Positions 25,701-37,230 of a stretch of 64,000 nt of DNA are shown piece by piece. The DNA is from Mucor racemosus (lineage: Eukaryota > Mucoromycota > Mucoromycetes > Mucorales > Mucoraceae): assembly GCA_027405735.1 (NCBI GenBank), contig JAPEHQ010000006.1, positions 2,480,001 through 2,544,000 on the forward strand, read 5' to 3'. The notes beneath the pieces were generated by a model. The model did no database searches, was not told where the DNA came from, and was given only the letters and a program-made list of their open reading frames with translations. Position numbers and translations under genes: made by a program. Every line of letters starts with the position of its first letter. The first letter of the stretch is position 1.

Positions 25701-27610
25701 TTAGGTCTTCAATGGCTCCAGGTAAATAGAATTGTTTTATCTAAAGAATATGTTCTCTAAATACCTCTTTATAGATTGATAACCAATTATATAATTCGAC
25801 ATACCCAATTTTATGTTATCCAACTACTCTTCCTAAAGTATCAAGCGAATTATCTACTCATCCAACACTTCACATTGCTCTTGATAAAGTGAAAGACGAT
25901 AGTAAGTTTGCACCAAAAAATCTGATTTGAATATCTTTCTTAACTTGCTTCTATTAGGACATGGTGTACTCTACTTTAAATTATTCTCGGTTCTTCTTCA
26001 AGAGATGACATTTGAGATTGATGAAGACTTTTTATATGCCATGTTAGACTTTGCACAATTCAACAGTGGAGTAAAGAAAGCAGATGAAGAGTAGGTTTAG
26101 CATTTGAAAACTGCTCTACAGTATATTAACGCTAGTCTTAGATCTGATTTGTATGTAATGACTATTGAAGAACCTGCTGTTGAGAAAGCAGAGGCTCTAT
26201 ACTATTTTGAAGAATTTTGTATACAGCCTATGCGATTGAATCTATCATTTGTTAGAACTGAAAAGCTGGATAATAGTGATGCAAGGTAAATATAATTATA
26301 TATATATATATATATATATTATTCCACATGTTACTAACACAAAAGCCAAATTAGCTCTTCTGCAAAGAGTTCTGCTATGGGTTATGTATTTAACGTATTT
26401 ACAATGACTCTTGGTAACATCAATGATGCGCCTGTCAAATTAAATGCATTGATTGTAGATAATCTACGTGCAAGTTCTGAAGATCTGACGGCAAGAATTA
26501 TGCTGCATTATCGTGAACAGGTCATATACCAAGTCCATCGTGTATTGGGTAGTATTGATATTCTTGGTAATCCAGTAGGTTTATTCAACACACTCAGTTC
26601 TGGTTTTGGAGAACTCTTTTATGAACCATACCAAGGCTTTATCATGAGTGATAGACCTCAAGATCTTGGTATTGGTATTGCAAAGGGTTTCGGTGGTTTC
26701 ATGAAAAAGGGCGTGTTTGGTATTAGTGATAGTTTGAGTAGATTTTCCGGTAGTTTGGGTAAAGGCGTCTCAGCTGCTACTATGGATAAGAAATTCCAAG
26801 ATAGAAGACGAATGAATATGACTAGAAATAAACCTACGCATGCCATTTATGGTGTAACTCAAGGCGTTGGTTACTTTGGTACTAGTATAGCAAGTGGTTT
26901 TGCTGGTTTGGTTAAGCGACCTATTGAAGGAGCCGAATCTGGTGGTGTTGTAGGATTTGTGGGAGGTGTAGGCAAAGGTCTAGTAGGGTATGTTTACTAT
27001 CTCGCACAATGGTTTTTTTTAAGATAGTGCCTAATTTTATTTTACATTTAGTGCATTTACAAAACCAATGGTTGGTTTCCTAGATATGGCAAGCAACATT
27101 ACTGCAGGTATTCGTGAAACAACTACTGTATTTGAAGGTGGTGATATCAATCGAGAAAGACTCCCCAGATATACAGGCAAAGACTGTATTGTTACAGTAA
27201 GCGTGATTATATTTTGATTTAATCAAACATCAAAACTAACATTTATAAACCAACAATAGTCTTATTCTCAAAGAGAAGCATTGGGTCAAATGTGGCTCAA
27301 GGAAATGGATAGTGGTAAGTTTTTCAATGAGGTTTATATCGCTCATAGTGTTGTAGACAATGATGAGATTGTTGCCATTTTGACTTACACTCGAATCTTG
27401 ATTGTTCTATCGGACAATCTGAAACTGGATTATTCTATACCTTTGGATACCATAAAATCTGTGGAAGCGGGTGATAATGGCCTTTATTTGGAATTGAGGA
27501 AAGCGCCTACTCGTGTGTTGACAATAGAAGAGCAAACAAGTCGAGATTGGTTTGCTAAAAATATCAAACAAGTGTTATCGCAGAGAGAAGAAGAGAGAAA
27601 AAGACAATAA
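16708..27610 (+). CDS. VPS13: VPS13 bridge-like lipid-transfer protein
   Basis: Twenty exons join in frame to 9750 nt (3249 residues; yeast Vps13 has 3144): 16708-16804, 16874-16951, 17011-17123, 17189-17521, 17585-17683, 17742-17810, 17875-18024, 18088-18612, 18686-18930, 18984-19379, 19434-22869, 22928-23272, 23333-23512, 23571-25721, 25775-25901, 25958-26070, 26122-26285, 26355-26987, 27052-27196, 27260-27610. The start 'MLESLVASILNRFLKNYV' and 'GEVNLRNLKL' are the chorein N-terminus. The middle has the SHR-BD/VAB-type region ('WSEPISFEAVGSS'). The C-terminus has the VPS13_C signature ('GNPVGLFNTLSSGFGELFYE') and a final PH-like domain. The family forms a hydrophobic groove moving lipids between membranes at organelle contact sites. 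Intron 17 holds a (TA)n tract. The exon 16 donor at 26071 was set by frame. Confidence 0.97.
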
Positions 27611-27940
27611 ATCCCATATATCATTCTTGATGAATATAAAAAAATAAAGTAAAATTTACATAAAACTAATTGCCGAAGAGGTTTTTTAAAGCAAAATGAA
27701 GTAAATTTCATAAAATCATATAGGATATACAGCAGGATAATCGCCAGGTGTTGTTCTTAAAGATGGTGTTTTTTTGAGTGATCTAATATACAGAAACATT
27801 GCTTTTGCATGAGACGAAGCTCTGTCACTCTAACCCAATAAAAACCCTCTAAAATTGAGTTGCAATACATCAAAACTTTCACAATACCTTTTTTTGCCAG
27901 GAATTCTTTCTTTAATAATCTTACATCAGCATCAGCAAAT
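27611..27940. other. Short intergenic spacer between VPS13 and the HMG-box gene
   Basis: 330 bp holding the VPS13 3' end (AATAAA-like 'AAAATAAAGTAAAA' near 27640-27653) and the promoter of the downstream gene. The two genes are in tandem orientation. Confidence 0.5.
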
Positions 27941-29077
27941 ATGCGATGTCCAAAATGTCATCAAGAAGTAATTCAATTGAATATAGAAAGTCTTGATTCA
28001 GGGTGAGCTTATTATATTTCAATTGCATTTAAAAATTATACTCACGTCAACAGACAATGCCCTTTTTGTGCAGCTAAACTTGCATACAACGATATAGACA
28101 GCGAACCTTCAACTTCACACAGGCCCAAAATGAATGTTAGACCGAGCCCTACTCAGTTCGATTTTGGTTTTGATAGTGATTCAGATTTTGAAGACTTTCT
28201 AGAACAGAGTCGAGCAAGACAATTTAAACGAAAGCCTACAGCAAGTGCAACACCTGAACCAAGGAAGAAGATGAAACAGAAAGAGAAAGCTAATACATAT
28301 GATCTTGAAAATCGATTCTCGCCATCAATATTTTCAGATGAATCTGCATCAGTATCTGAAGGAGATGAGTATAAATTAGATGACAATTTACCAGAAGACA
28401 ATGATGAACGAGAAGAAAATTATTTACCAAAAGAAAATGCTGTATCAGAAATCGAATATGAAGCAGAGGAGGAAAACGAAACAGAAGAGGAAAGCAAGCC
28501 AGAAAGTGGCGAATCCGAAGATGAAAGTGATTCAGACGAGGATACAGAGAGTAAAAAAGATGAAAACCCTAAACGAAGACCTAGTGCATTTCTCAACTTT
28601 AATCAAGCAATGCGTGGTAAATTATCAAAAGAGCACAAAGGTCTCTCACAAAAAACTCTTAGTAAATTAGTATCTGTAATGTGGAACAGAATGAGCAAGG
28701 TATGCACACAATGATAAATACCAGATCATCATATTCAATGATAACTGAATATAACAAAATAGGAGCAAAAAAGTAAATATCATAATCCTGATGATTTCAA
28801 AAATACCAAAATAGTGAAGCCGCCTTGTGCAAATGGGTACATCTTATTTTCCCGTGAGCAGATTCCAACTCTTCTGAATCAGTCCAAGATATCAGGTCAG
28901 GAACAACTTGGGATCACTTCTTCTATAGTTAGTTTTCGATGGAAATCATTAAGTGAACAAGAAAAGCAAGCTTATCATCAGAGAGCTAAACAGATAAGAA
29001 TTGAATGGACCAAAAAATACCCTGTTGAATATCAATTGTATTTGAGCACTTTGAAAACTTGGCAGCCAAAAAAATAA
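27941..29077 (+). CDS. Acidic nuclear-type protein with C4 zinc ribbon and two HMG-like boxes
   Basis: Three exons (27941-28002, 28054-28699, 28763-29077) encode 340 residues. Two CxxC pairs at the N-terminus ('CPKC' at residue 3, 'CPFC' about 20 residues on) suggest a small zinc ribbon; the first intron lies between them. A long Glu/Asp/Ser-rich segment (about residues 80-185) follows, with basic patches such as 'EPRKKMKQKEK'. Then comes 'KRRPSAFLNFNQAMRG...LVSVMWNRMSKEQKSKY', an HMG/YABBY-like box, and a second HMG-like box from 'KPPCANGYILFSREQ' to 'WKSLSEQEKQAYHQRAKQ'. This points to a DNA- or chromatin-binding role in the nucleus, but I do not recognise a named orthologue. The start is the first ATG and brings in the CxxC pair. 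Confidence 0.8.
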
Positions 29078-29189
29078 AGGCAGCCTCTTACATTTGATTT
29101 GTTGAATAATAAACTATTTATTGATTTTTTAAATATAACTTTCATACGCATTGTGCTCATATATATTGCAATGTAGGGTTGAAAATGAC

Positions 29190-30200
29190 CCGACTACTCA
29201 TTCCTGCTCTACTTTTTTTCCCACTAAATAATGCAAAGAAAAAATAATATACAAATGTACCTGAGATGTTCAACTTTAATCCAAAAACGAGTATCCAAAA
29301 ATATCCTATCTTTTGCTGTTGGTATAATGTTTTTAATACTAATGCTTCATATTTTTACAGGTATTTCACTGTTGAAATAAAAACATTTGACCCTTCATAT
29401 CTCTGCAAAACATTAAGCTATACTAGCACTCTTTAATAATGAAACCTACTTGTTTTAACGCGCTTTATAACATATTTAAGTATGAAAAAATTCTGAGCAC
29501 TTTTATTTTTTCTCATTTTTTTTTGACATTTTTGTAATAGATTTCAAAATATTCGTTAAATTAAACAGCATTTCGTTTTACATTCATCTCATCAAGCTCG
29601 TTGAGCTCTCTTAGACCTAATTTAGTCTTTTTCAAAATATTGATTTTTCGTGGAGATATCCTCAAAAATGTGTACAAAGAGATACCTTCGTTTCTAGCTT
29701 CCATTTTCCCCTTGTATACCCTTATCCCAAATTCTGAATTTGAAAAAAAATTGGACAAAAATCTTGGTTTCTCTACAAAAAATGCAGCTAGAAGGTTCAG
29801 CAATGACTCGTTCTATAGGTAATTGTGTTGTGCATTATGTTAATTATTTAAACTTGTAATATGCTTATAAAAAGTGATGTCTATCTTCAAAAAACCGTCA
29901 AAAATTCACTCGCATTTTACGGAAAATTTAATGTGACATATTTGTCTAAATTTTGTTTTAAAGCATGCAGAATCCAAAACTCTACAAAAACTATTTAATT
30001 TGCTAGATCAACTCATTTTGTAGTTCATGAGCTATGAACCGATTTTGGTTTTTGCATAATTTTCTGGTAGATTTCGCAAATCGATTTTGGCACTCAGCCA
30101 GCATAAACTATGCTGTAATATGAGCTTTTATTTTGAACAACTCAATGAAAAATTAGTATTCTTTGCTAAAACAGAAACTGCAGAATAACTTTTAATTGGA
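29190..30200 (+). repeat. Dispersed repeat family R, copy 3
   Basis: Forward orientation. The central part (29560-29830) is almost identical to copies 2 and 4. It carries the conserved core (about 29641-29674). Two opposing overlapping frames are open here (80 and 73 codons), as in other copies. Confidence 0.8.
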
Positions 30201-31197
30201 GCTATATCTTGTCATAATGAGTCAAATTATCATTACTATAATAATTCACAGCAGTAATGCCCATCTCAAATGTTCCTCTAAATACTACAGTATAAACCCT
30301 CTCTATAAGCTTATAATAAAGCAGTACTTTTTCATTGGAACAATTTTATACTGCCTTCCCTTTCGAAAAATTAGAATGGTTTGGTTATTATATACTGTCT
30401 TTGCTAAGTAATGATGAAATTTGAAAATATTATGTGGGAACTACATGAGGCAACGCCAATCCTAAATTAATATTGTAAATAGTACTTAGTATACTGTACT
30501 TTATAGCAACCTAAACATTTATTGACGATAACAGTACAACTACATATGTTATGAGTTGCTTCATTTAATCTCAAAATTAAAGGAGGAAGTGATGAAACAA
30601 AATATTGACACTCATAAATCTGCTTTATTTTAAATATTTGGAATTTGACTTTTGATACGTAAAATAAAGCTTGTCTGCCATACTCGAGTTTTTATTCCAC
30701 AAAGTTGAAACTCGTTATTTCATTCAGTTCAAGCTTTAGTCAGTGTAGTACAGAAAAAGTTCGTCTAATTCCAACGATCCTGGGAAAAAACTCGGTTGCA
30801 TAAAACAGGCTCGGCTTGCTTTCAATACTACGGCCGAACTATGCTTCCCATGGGCATAATGATCTGCACAGATGGGCAGAATAAAACATTTTGTGCAGAT
30901 CAGACAGCCCAGATAAGCAGGGCAATGAGATGAAGGTTCTTTATTTAATTTTTTACTAAAGTATATCAATCATAATATAATTAATAACGAAGATAATTTG
31001 AACGGTTTAAAGCAGATGTGAGTTACTCTGATTTAATAAAATTGCCTTATTGAAGAGATATATCAATTTGAAATTTGGGGTCTGAAAGAGTTCCGCCCTT
31101 GTTCTTCTTTCGGAGACCAAATGGGAACAGCAACAACAAAAACCTGTTTGGCAACGCTAAAAGTGTTTATGTCTTTGTAAATTTCTGTTTGTAACAC

Positions 31198-31560
31198 TGT
31201 TACGCCAGGAGATTATACCAATCTCAAAGCTAAAATATGTACTAAATCATTTAATAAGAATAAAGAAAAACTGTTATAAAATGAAAGGGCACACTAAAAC
31301 TAAAGAACTTTATTATAAGATCGAAACATCTTCTTTTATATTCACATTCTCTAATTATATGACTAGTCTAAAATAAGTCTAATTATATATATATATTATA
31401 TATATATCCAATCAAGTCTAGGTGACACACACTAGTTCCATATTCCTGTATACACGGAGCTTCATAACATAATCCACAGCAATCAGCAATGTAGAACTTA
31501 ACATATCAAACTGTGTCGTAATCTTAACCAAGGAATGCACCCAGATCTGTGGATGCAACA
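31198..31560 (+). mobile_element. Solo LTR, 363 bp, with AACAC target duplication
   Basis: It starts TGTTACGCC and ends GGATGCAACA (TG...CA), flanked by the perfect 5-bp direct repeat AACAC at 31193-31197 and 31561-31565. The left duplication arm near 13785-13805 lacks the insert. An A+T-rich TATA-like tract lies at about 31381-31408. Only one copy of this LTR family was recognised in the window, so orientation is nominal. Confidence 0.85.
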
Positions 31561-33045
31561 AACACATAAAATCGACTGATTTAGGATTATTTTTCTTTTT
31601 TCTTCTCCACTCTTTTAGTTATGTTTAAAACTACAACAAAAAGATCAATATTTTTTATAAACTGAAATCAAGTAGCAAGTACAACTACATGATGTTTTTC
31701 CTATTGTTTATTTGGATATGAATTATTAACTTTTAATGTTAGAGGGCCATATAATTTTTTTCTCGAAGAAAAAAAGCATCCAAGACTTAGTCATTTTGTT
31801 CCATCATCTACGTTATAATCAATACTTTTTTCGTCTAAAGTCGATATCTACAAATCTACCTTCAAAAAAATTGTTGGGTATAAAAGTATGTATAGCATTG
31901 ACTTGATCTGAATTAATGAACGAATAAACTCTTGCTAATCTATTAGTTTCTAAAAATATTTATTTCTGTTTAATAACCAACAGCCAAAACAAAAGAAAAT
32001 AAGATGTAGTCTTGTTGTATAGCATTACCAACTATCAAAAGTACAGCATAATCATTACTTGTTAGCTTGTTATTAATAATTGATTTTACTAAGAAATCAA
32101 TTTTTATAGGTCAAAAGTAAGTTTGTCCTGGTAAAGCATTGAATAAATTGGCTTAGGACAAAGAGGTTAAAAAGGTGGATATAGGTCCCAGTGATGGCCA
32201 TGTTTATGTCTATCATATTGGAGAGATAAGACTAAAACTTAATGTAAATCACCTTTAGCGCATTAATTATCAAGACTATATTATCATCAAATAAACTACC
32301 ACACAATATTAACATGTATAAAGATTTACAGTAATAAGCTTGATTCAAGTGGATACTGCATCGTAAATTCTTGAAAAAGTTCTCGTGTATTATAAAATCT
32401 CTTATTTTTAAGACTTACGAGGATTATAAGCGGAATATTAATTTAGAAAATTATTTTTGTTCAGATCATCGATTTCGACATTTTTTAATTTTTTTTTTTT
32501 GGTTTTGCAAATCTAGAGTTAATTGTACTACCAATTATAAAAACAAAAAATATACACATATACAGAACTTAGCGCTCTATTTTCTCAATAAAAAATAATA
32601 AACATTTTTATTGCAAATATTACATGAAAATCCTTTAATCAAAAAACCGTTTTTGAGCCAAAAATGCTAATTTTCATTACTTAAAATTTAATGTTAAGGT
32701 TTTATAAAATGTGTATTAATCATGGCTACAATTTTCTCTCACATTGTAGTATATTTAAACGTTGATTTGGATATCAAAATTTGATTTTTCTTTTTTTTGA
32801 TCAAAATCATGAGTGTTGGTAAGGATAAAATGAGTCCCGCAAAATGTCCGCTACAAAGTCTGAATTTTCAGACAGCACATGATTAAGCATAAGAAAAGTT
32901 AAAAAGAACGCATTTTTATTTAAAACATAGATATATACCATTGTCTAAGAGACTTGGCCGTTCGATCTTGCTACTATGCTTAATTAAGGCGTCATTCTAT
33001 GTGCTCGCTTTTGCAACTTTTTAATGAATATATGATATGACAGGC

Positions 33046-34356
33046 GGTTTTTCTGGTAGAAAAATGTATGTTTCTATGATAACAGATATTGCCCAATTTG
33101 TTTAGTCTATGGTCCATGCGCTGTAATGATGCTTTTACATTGGCTGAAATGAGCAATTTAGCAGGGTTTTTTTGATTGCGTTAAATAATAAAAAGTCTTG
33201 AAAATCCTCTTCTACGTGTGATTCTCTCTTTTTGTTTTCATATTTCAAGGATATATTTACCATTTGATAAGTCATATCAGACTATCAAGCTGGTATTCTT
33301 TTCTTTTATCTGAATACGCATGCTAACATAAGGGATTAATTTTTTTAATATAGGTGGCAGTCTATATTAGAGACTGATATTTTTATTTAACCACATTCTA
33401 AGATCATATATCGTTATTTACTACTGTATTGTTAGACGCATTTCTCAATTACTAGATCAAATCGAAGACAATGATATTTATATCTACTCAATGAAAACCT
33501 AGAACTGGCTACAAACTCACGAAATGTTCCAGAAAAGCGATAAAAGTTCAAATGATATAGAAACAAAAATAGAAAAAGAATAATCTAATGTCTTATATAA
33601 TAACGATAGTTTTCATCGTAGCTATACTTGAAAACAAATCTTTTTACAGCTGACAATCGTAAATTAAAATAGTAAGTTTAAAGAAGGTTAGTTTGTTTAA
33701 ATTTTATGTGTGATAAAGTAACATCTATAATCTTAGATTTGGCTTGCATATAAGTTTATTAAGCAGTAAGCGTTATTTAAGTTTATGCTCGAGTAAAAAC
33801 CATTGTTGCTGTAAACATTATAGCTATAAACGTATTACAAATGATGATAACCGTAAATATATTGGCTGTTTTATATATTGCTCTACATCAACAACGCATT
33901 GCATTGCATTATTGTCTATAATCTATATTAATAAAAGCAAATGCAATTTAAAGCCCCATTATTCCAGTAAAAAATGCAATAGAATTTTGAAAACAGCACA
34001 GTGCTCATGTACAAACCAATTTGTGGTGCCCATACGTTCAGCTCATTATGCTCATGCTCAGCGTTTATTATTATGCACAAATAGGGATCGATAATAATAT
34101 GCTTATAGGCAATTTTACTACTATTATGCATACATGAGATTAATGTCATGCCCACGGACATAATCTGCAATTCTGCATATACAGGCTTATTGTTGTGCTC
34201 GTGTTCAGTTTCTTTTATTGTGGCCATGTGCATCTTGTTGTCTTTTTAGCTATATTCAATGGGCACAGCAGCTCAAGCTATAGTGTGCAGTCCACCTGGG
34301 CACAACGAAATCATCTTGTGCAGCACAGGTTGGCCCTAGTAATTGTAAAAACTATT
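33046..34356. other. Intergenic region without recognised gene
   Basis: A+T-rich. An open frame at 33744-34094 is Cys/Lys/Ser-rich and looks spurious. Around 34015-34300 several 'GCTCATGCTC' and 'GCCCA' motifs recur loosely, possibly a decayed transposon end. Nothing firm. Confidence 0.4.
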
Positions 34357-34576
34357 TGAAATGTCAAAAGAGTCTATATAAATAATCTTGCCAGAATATT
34401 ACACTTTTATTAACAATACATCCTTTGGATGTATTTATATACATTAATTATAACTATTACTAGGGTTTTACTATCTAAGAATATGATGTAAGTCAATGAT
34501 CCACATTGATTTACTGTAACACTAATTATAGACTGTGACCTTGGATGTGAGACATAGGATGAGTATTGACATAACA
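34357..34576 (+). mobile_element. Solo LTR, 220 bp, with CTATT target duplication
   Basis: It starts TGAAATGTC and ends GACATAACA, and is flanked by perfect CTATT repeats (34352-34356, 34577-34581). A TATATAAA box lies at about 34375-34382. A second copy of exactly the same length is at 55415-55634, with only a few base differences. The internal domain was presumably lost by LTR-LTR recombination. Confidence 0.88.
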
Positions 34577-36000
34577 CTATTTTCAGAAAGAAATGCGTCT
34601 AATAACGATGCGACATCTTTTTCTTAAATAGTGCGACATCATTTTGGCAAAGAAAGTATGTTTAATAAACTCTACTACTTTTTACTCTTCTTATTCAATT
34701 CTTACTGATACTGATAAAACATAAATTATCCAAATTAATCGAAATGGAATTTTCAATAGTCTGTCTCTTCTGCATTTGTAAACAGTGTTTAATATACGCA
34801 ATGAATAACTAGAAAATAAAGTTAAAACTAGATATATTTATTAAGCAGCGTCTTGTAGGTAAAAAAGATAATGATCCACGCCTAAAGAACATTACGATTC
34901 AGGGTATTTATATGTTTGAAAGCGCAGATATAGAGCATACTACAATACAAAGCGTATGACGTATGAATAATTTCATCACCTTGAGGAACTAGTTGATTAC
35001 AACATGATAAATAGACTGACCAGAGCAAGTTTAGTAGTAGAATACAACTACGTTAAGTATATAGAATATTTATTAGATGCTTAATTATAAACTTTAGATG
35101 GTGAATGACTACACAAATGAAGAAATAACTTAATTCCATTTTCAGGAAAGAATTTATGATTTACTCAACTTCAGGATTTCAGGTTACATCATTTCATAGG
35201 CGCCGTCATAGGCTAAATGTAACATAACTTAATAAAGTAAAAGTGACATGATGTAGTATTAGATCAATTGGTTGTCAATCTGGATATATAATATGTAGGA
35301 TTATACGAATGATTTTAATTCTATGATTGATAAGAGAGATTGGTGTTACTAATTGTATTTGCTATTACTAGTATACAATTAATACCTATGATTGATTATA
35401 TGGGATCATATATTAATTGTTAATAAGTAACAATAATAAATAAGTAATAATATATATTTATTTGGATTGTGGTTATAAATATAAAAATGGAGGAGGAAGA
35501 ACAGGTAAATTTACTGATATGCAATTGATCTGTTCTTGACTGTTATTTATATAATATGCGATTTGCTTATGTAATGTAATTGGATCATTACATGACAATA
35601 CATTATTATAACCCTATATTCATCACTCTAAGAATAATGTCTAAATAATCCTTTATTTGAGCACTTCTATTAGTAATCAATGTCCCCAGTCTAGTTTATA
35701 TCCTAAACAAGTAGCAAAATTTATAGGGGTTTCCGAACTGTTTCGATTTCTCTTGCTCGATGTTCCATCAAATTTCTGTCAAATTTTAGAAGCATGTACC
35801 TTTCCTTTATGACGGTCAATATCTGTCCTGAAATGCCAAGGATAACACTAGGCTATAAGTAAATTAACCCAATAGTGACCTAACATTGACCTGAAATTGA
35901 GCTAGCATAAAAAGGGCTGTAAAATTGAAATCTCATCACCAAAGCATTGTTTTTTTTTTGTCTTCAAAATATAATTCCATCTAAAATCTACTCTGAATTT
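34577..36000. other. Noncoding region, possibly with a further LTR
   Basis: No credible gene. A possible solo LTR of about 338 bp runs from 35252 (TGTAGTATTAG) to about 35589, with ACATGA/CATGA repeated at its edges (35246-35251, 35590-35595) and a TATAAATA box near 35473. Its 3' end is not CA, so this is only a suggestion. Confidence 0.35.
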
Positions 36001-37230
36001 TTTGTTTTAGCGAAAAACATTGGTTTTCGTCGAGATAAACAAAATAATAATTCACATTACAGCTTAAAATCTATGCTGACTGAGTTCCAAAATCGATTTT
36101 CAAAATCTACCAGAAAATAATGCAAAAAACAAAATCGGTTCATAGCTCATGAACTGCAAAGTTAATTGATCTAGCAAATTAAATAGTTTTTGTAGAGTTT
36201 TGGATTCTGCATGCTTTAAAACAAAATTTAGACAAATATGTCACATTAAATTTTCCGTAAAATGCGAGTGAATTTTTGACGGTTTTTTGAAGATAGACAT
36301 CACTTTTTATAAGCATATTACAAGTTTAAATAATTAACATAATGCACAACACAATTACCTATAGAACGAGTCATTGCTGAACCTTCTAGCTGCATTTTTT
36401 GTAGAGAAACCAAGATTTTTGTCCAATTTTTTTTCAAATTCAGAATTTGGGATAAGGGTATACAAGGGGAAAATGGAAGCTAGAAACGAAGGTATCTCTT
36501 TGTACACATTTTTGAGGATATCTCCACGAAAAATCAATATTTTGAAAAAGATTAAATTAGGTCTAAGAGAGCTCAACGAGCTTGATGAGATGAATGTAAA
36601 AAGAAATGCTGTTCAATTTAACGAATATTTTGAAATCTATTACAAAATTGTCAAAAAAAAATGAAAAAAAATAAAAGTGCTCAGAATTTTTTTATATTTA
36701 AATATGTTATAAAGCGCGTTAAAACAAGTAGGTTTCATTATTAAAGAGTGCTAGTATAGCTTAATGTTTTGCAGAGATATGAAGGGTCAAATGTTTTTAT
36801 TTCAACAGTGAAATACCTGTAAAAATATGAAGCATTAGTATTAAAAACATTATACCAACAGCAAAAGATAGGATATTTTTGGATACTCGTTTTTGGATTA
36901 AAGTTGAACATCTCAGGTACATTTGTATATTATTTTTTCTTTGCATTATTTAGTGGGAAAAAAAGTAGAGCAGAGATGAAAAGCTGGTCCCTGTTTTTAT
37001 GGAAAAACAGCGAGTTTTACCTGCTTTGAGGACTTTTGTGAGGTATGAAATAATTTCAGGGACAGGTAGCATTATGCAACCAATTTATATCTGTTTAGTG
37101 TTGTCTAAGAGATATCCTAAAAGATGTTTTGTGTGTGGTTAGTTATAGAAAAGAAAGGCACGCTCCGATTTTGAAGATTGAAAACTATTCCGATCTCGAT
37201 ATCTGTGGTTTCTCGCCATTTGGATACTTC
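36000..37230 (-). repeat. Dispersed repeat family R, copy 4
   Basis: Reverse orientation. Its central 36355-36670 part is nearly identical to copies 2 and 3 and has the conserved core at about 36507-36540. It keeps a 96-codon open frame on the plus strand (36374-36664). It is not part of a long inverted duplication: similarity to the other copies fades just outside about 36000 and 37230. Confidence 0.8.

Larger units (their letters stand above)
29190..33045 (+). repeat. Right arm of the large inverted duplication flanking the VPS13-HMG block
   Basis: Reverse complement of about 11770-15620 (landmarks given there). It includes R copy 3 at its left end. It carries a 363-bp solo LTR (31198-31560) missing from the left arm and lacks the left arm's 529-bp LTR, so both insertions happened after the duplication. 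It contains no gene; short ORFs at 30196-30411, 30736-30969 and 32371-32598 have no recognisable domain. Confidence 0.8.

Noticed and set aside
26071..26121. Donor GTAGGT at 26091 for VPS13 intron 16
   Set aside because: It gives a frame that does not match the next exon; the upstream GTAAAG donor at 26071 is in phase.
33744..34094. 116-codon ORF as a gene
   Set aside because: Biased composition, no domain, no introns or neighbours that support it, and loose low-complexity repeats around it.
36374..36664. Conserved frame of about 100 codons in R repeats as a protein gene
   Set aside because: Open in several copies but interrupted in copy 2, overlapped by an equally open antisense frame, and differences between copies are mostly amino-acid-changing. 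Kept only as part of the repeat.
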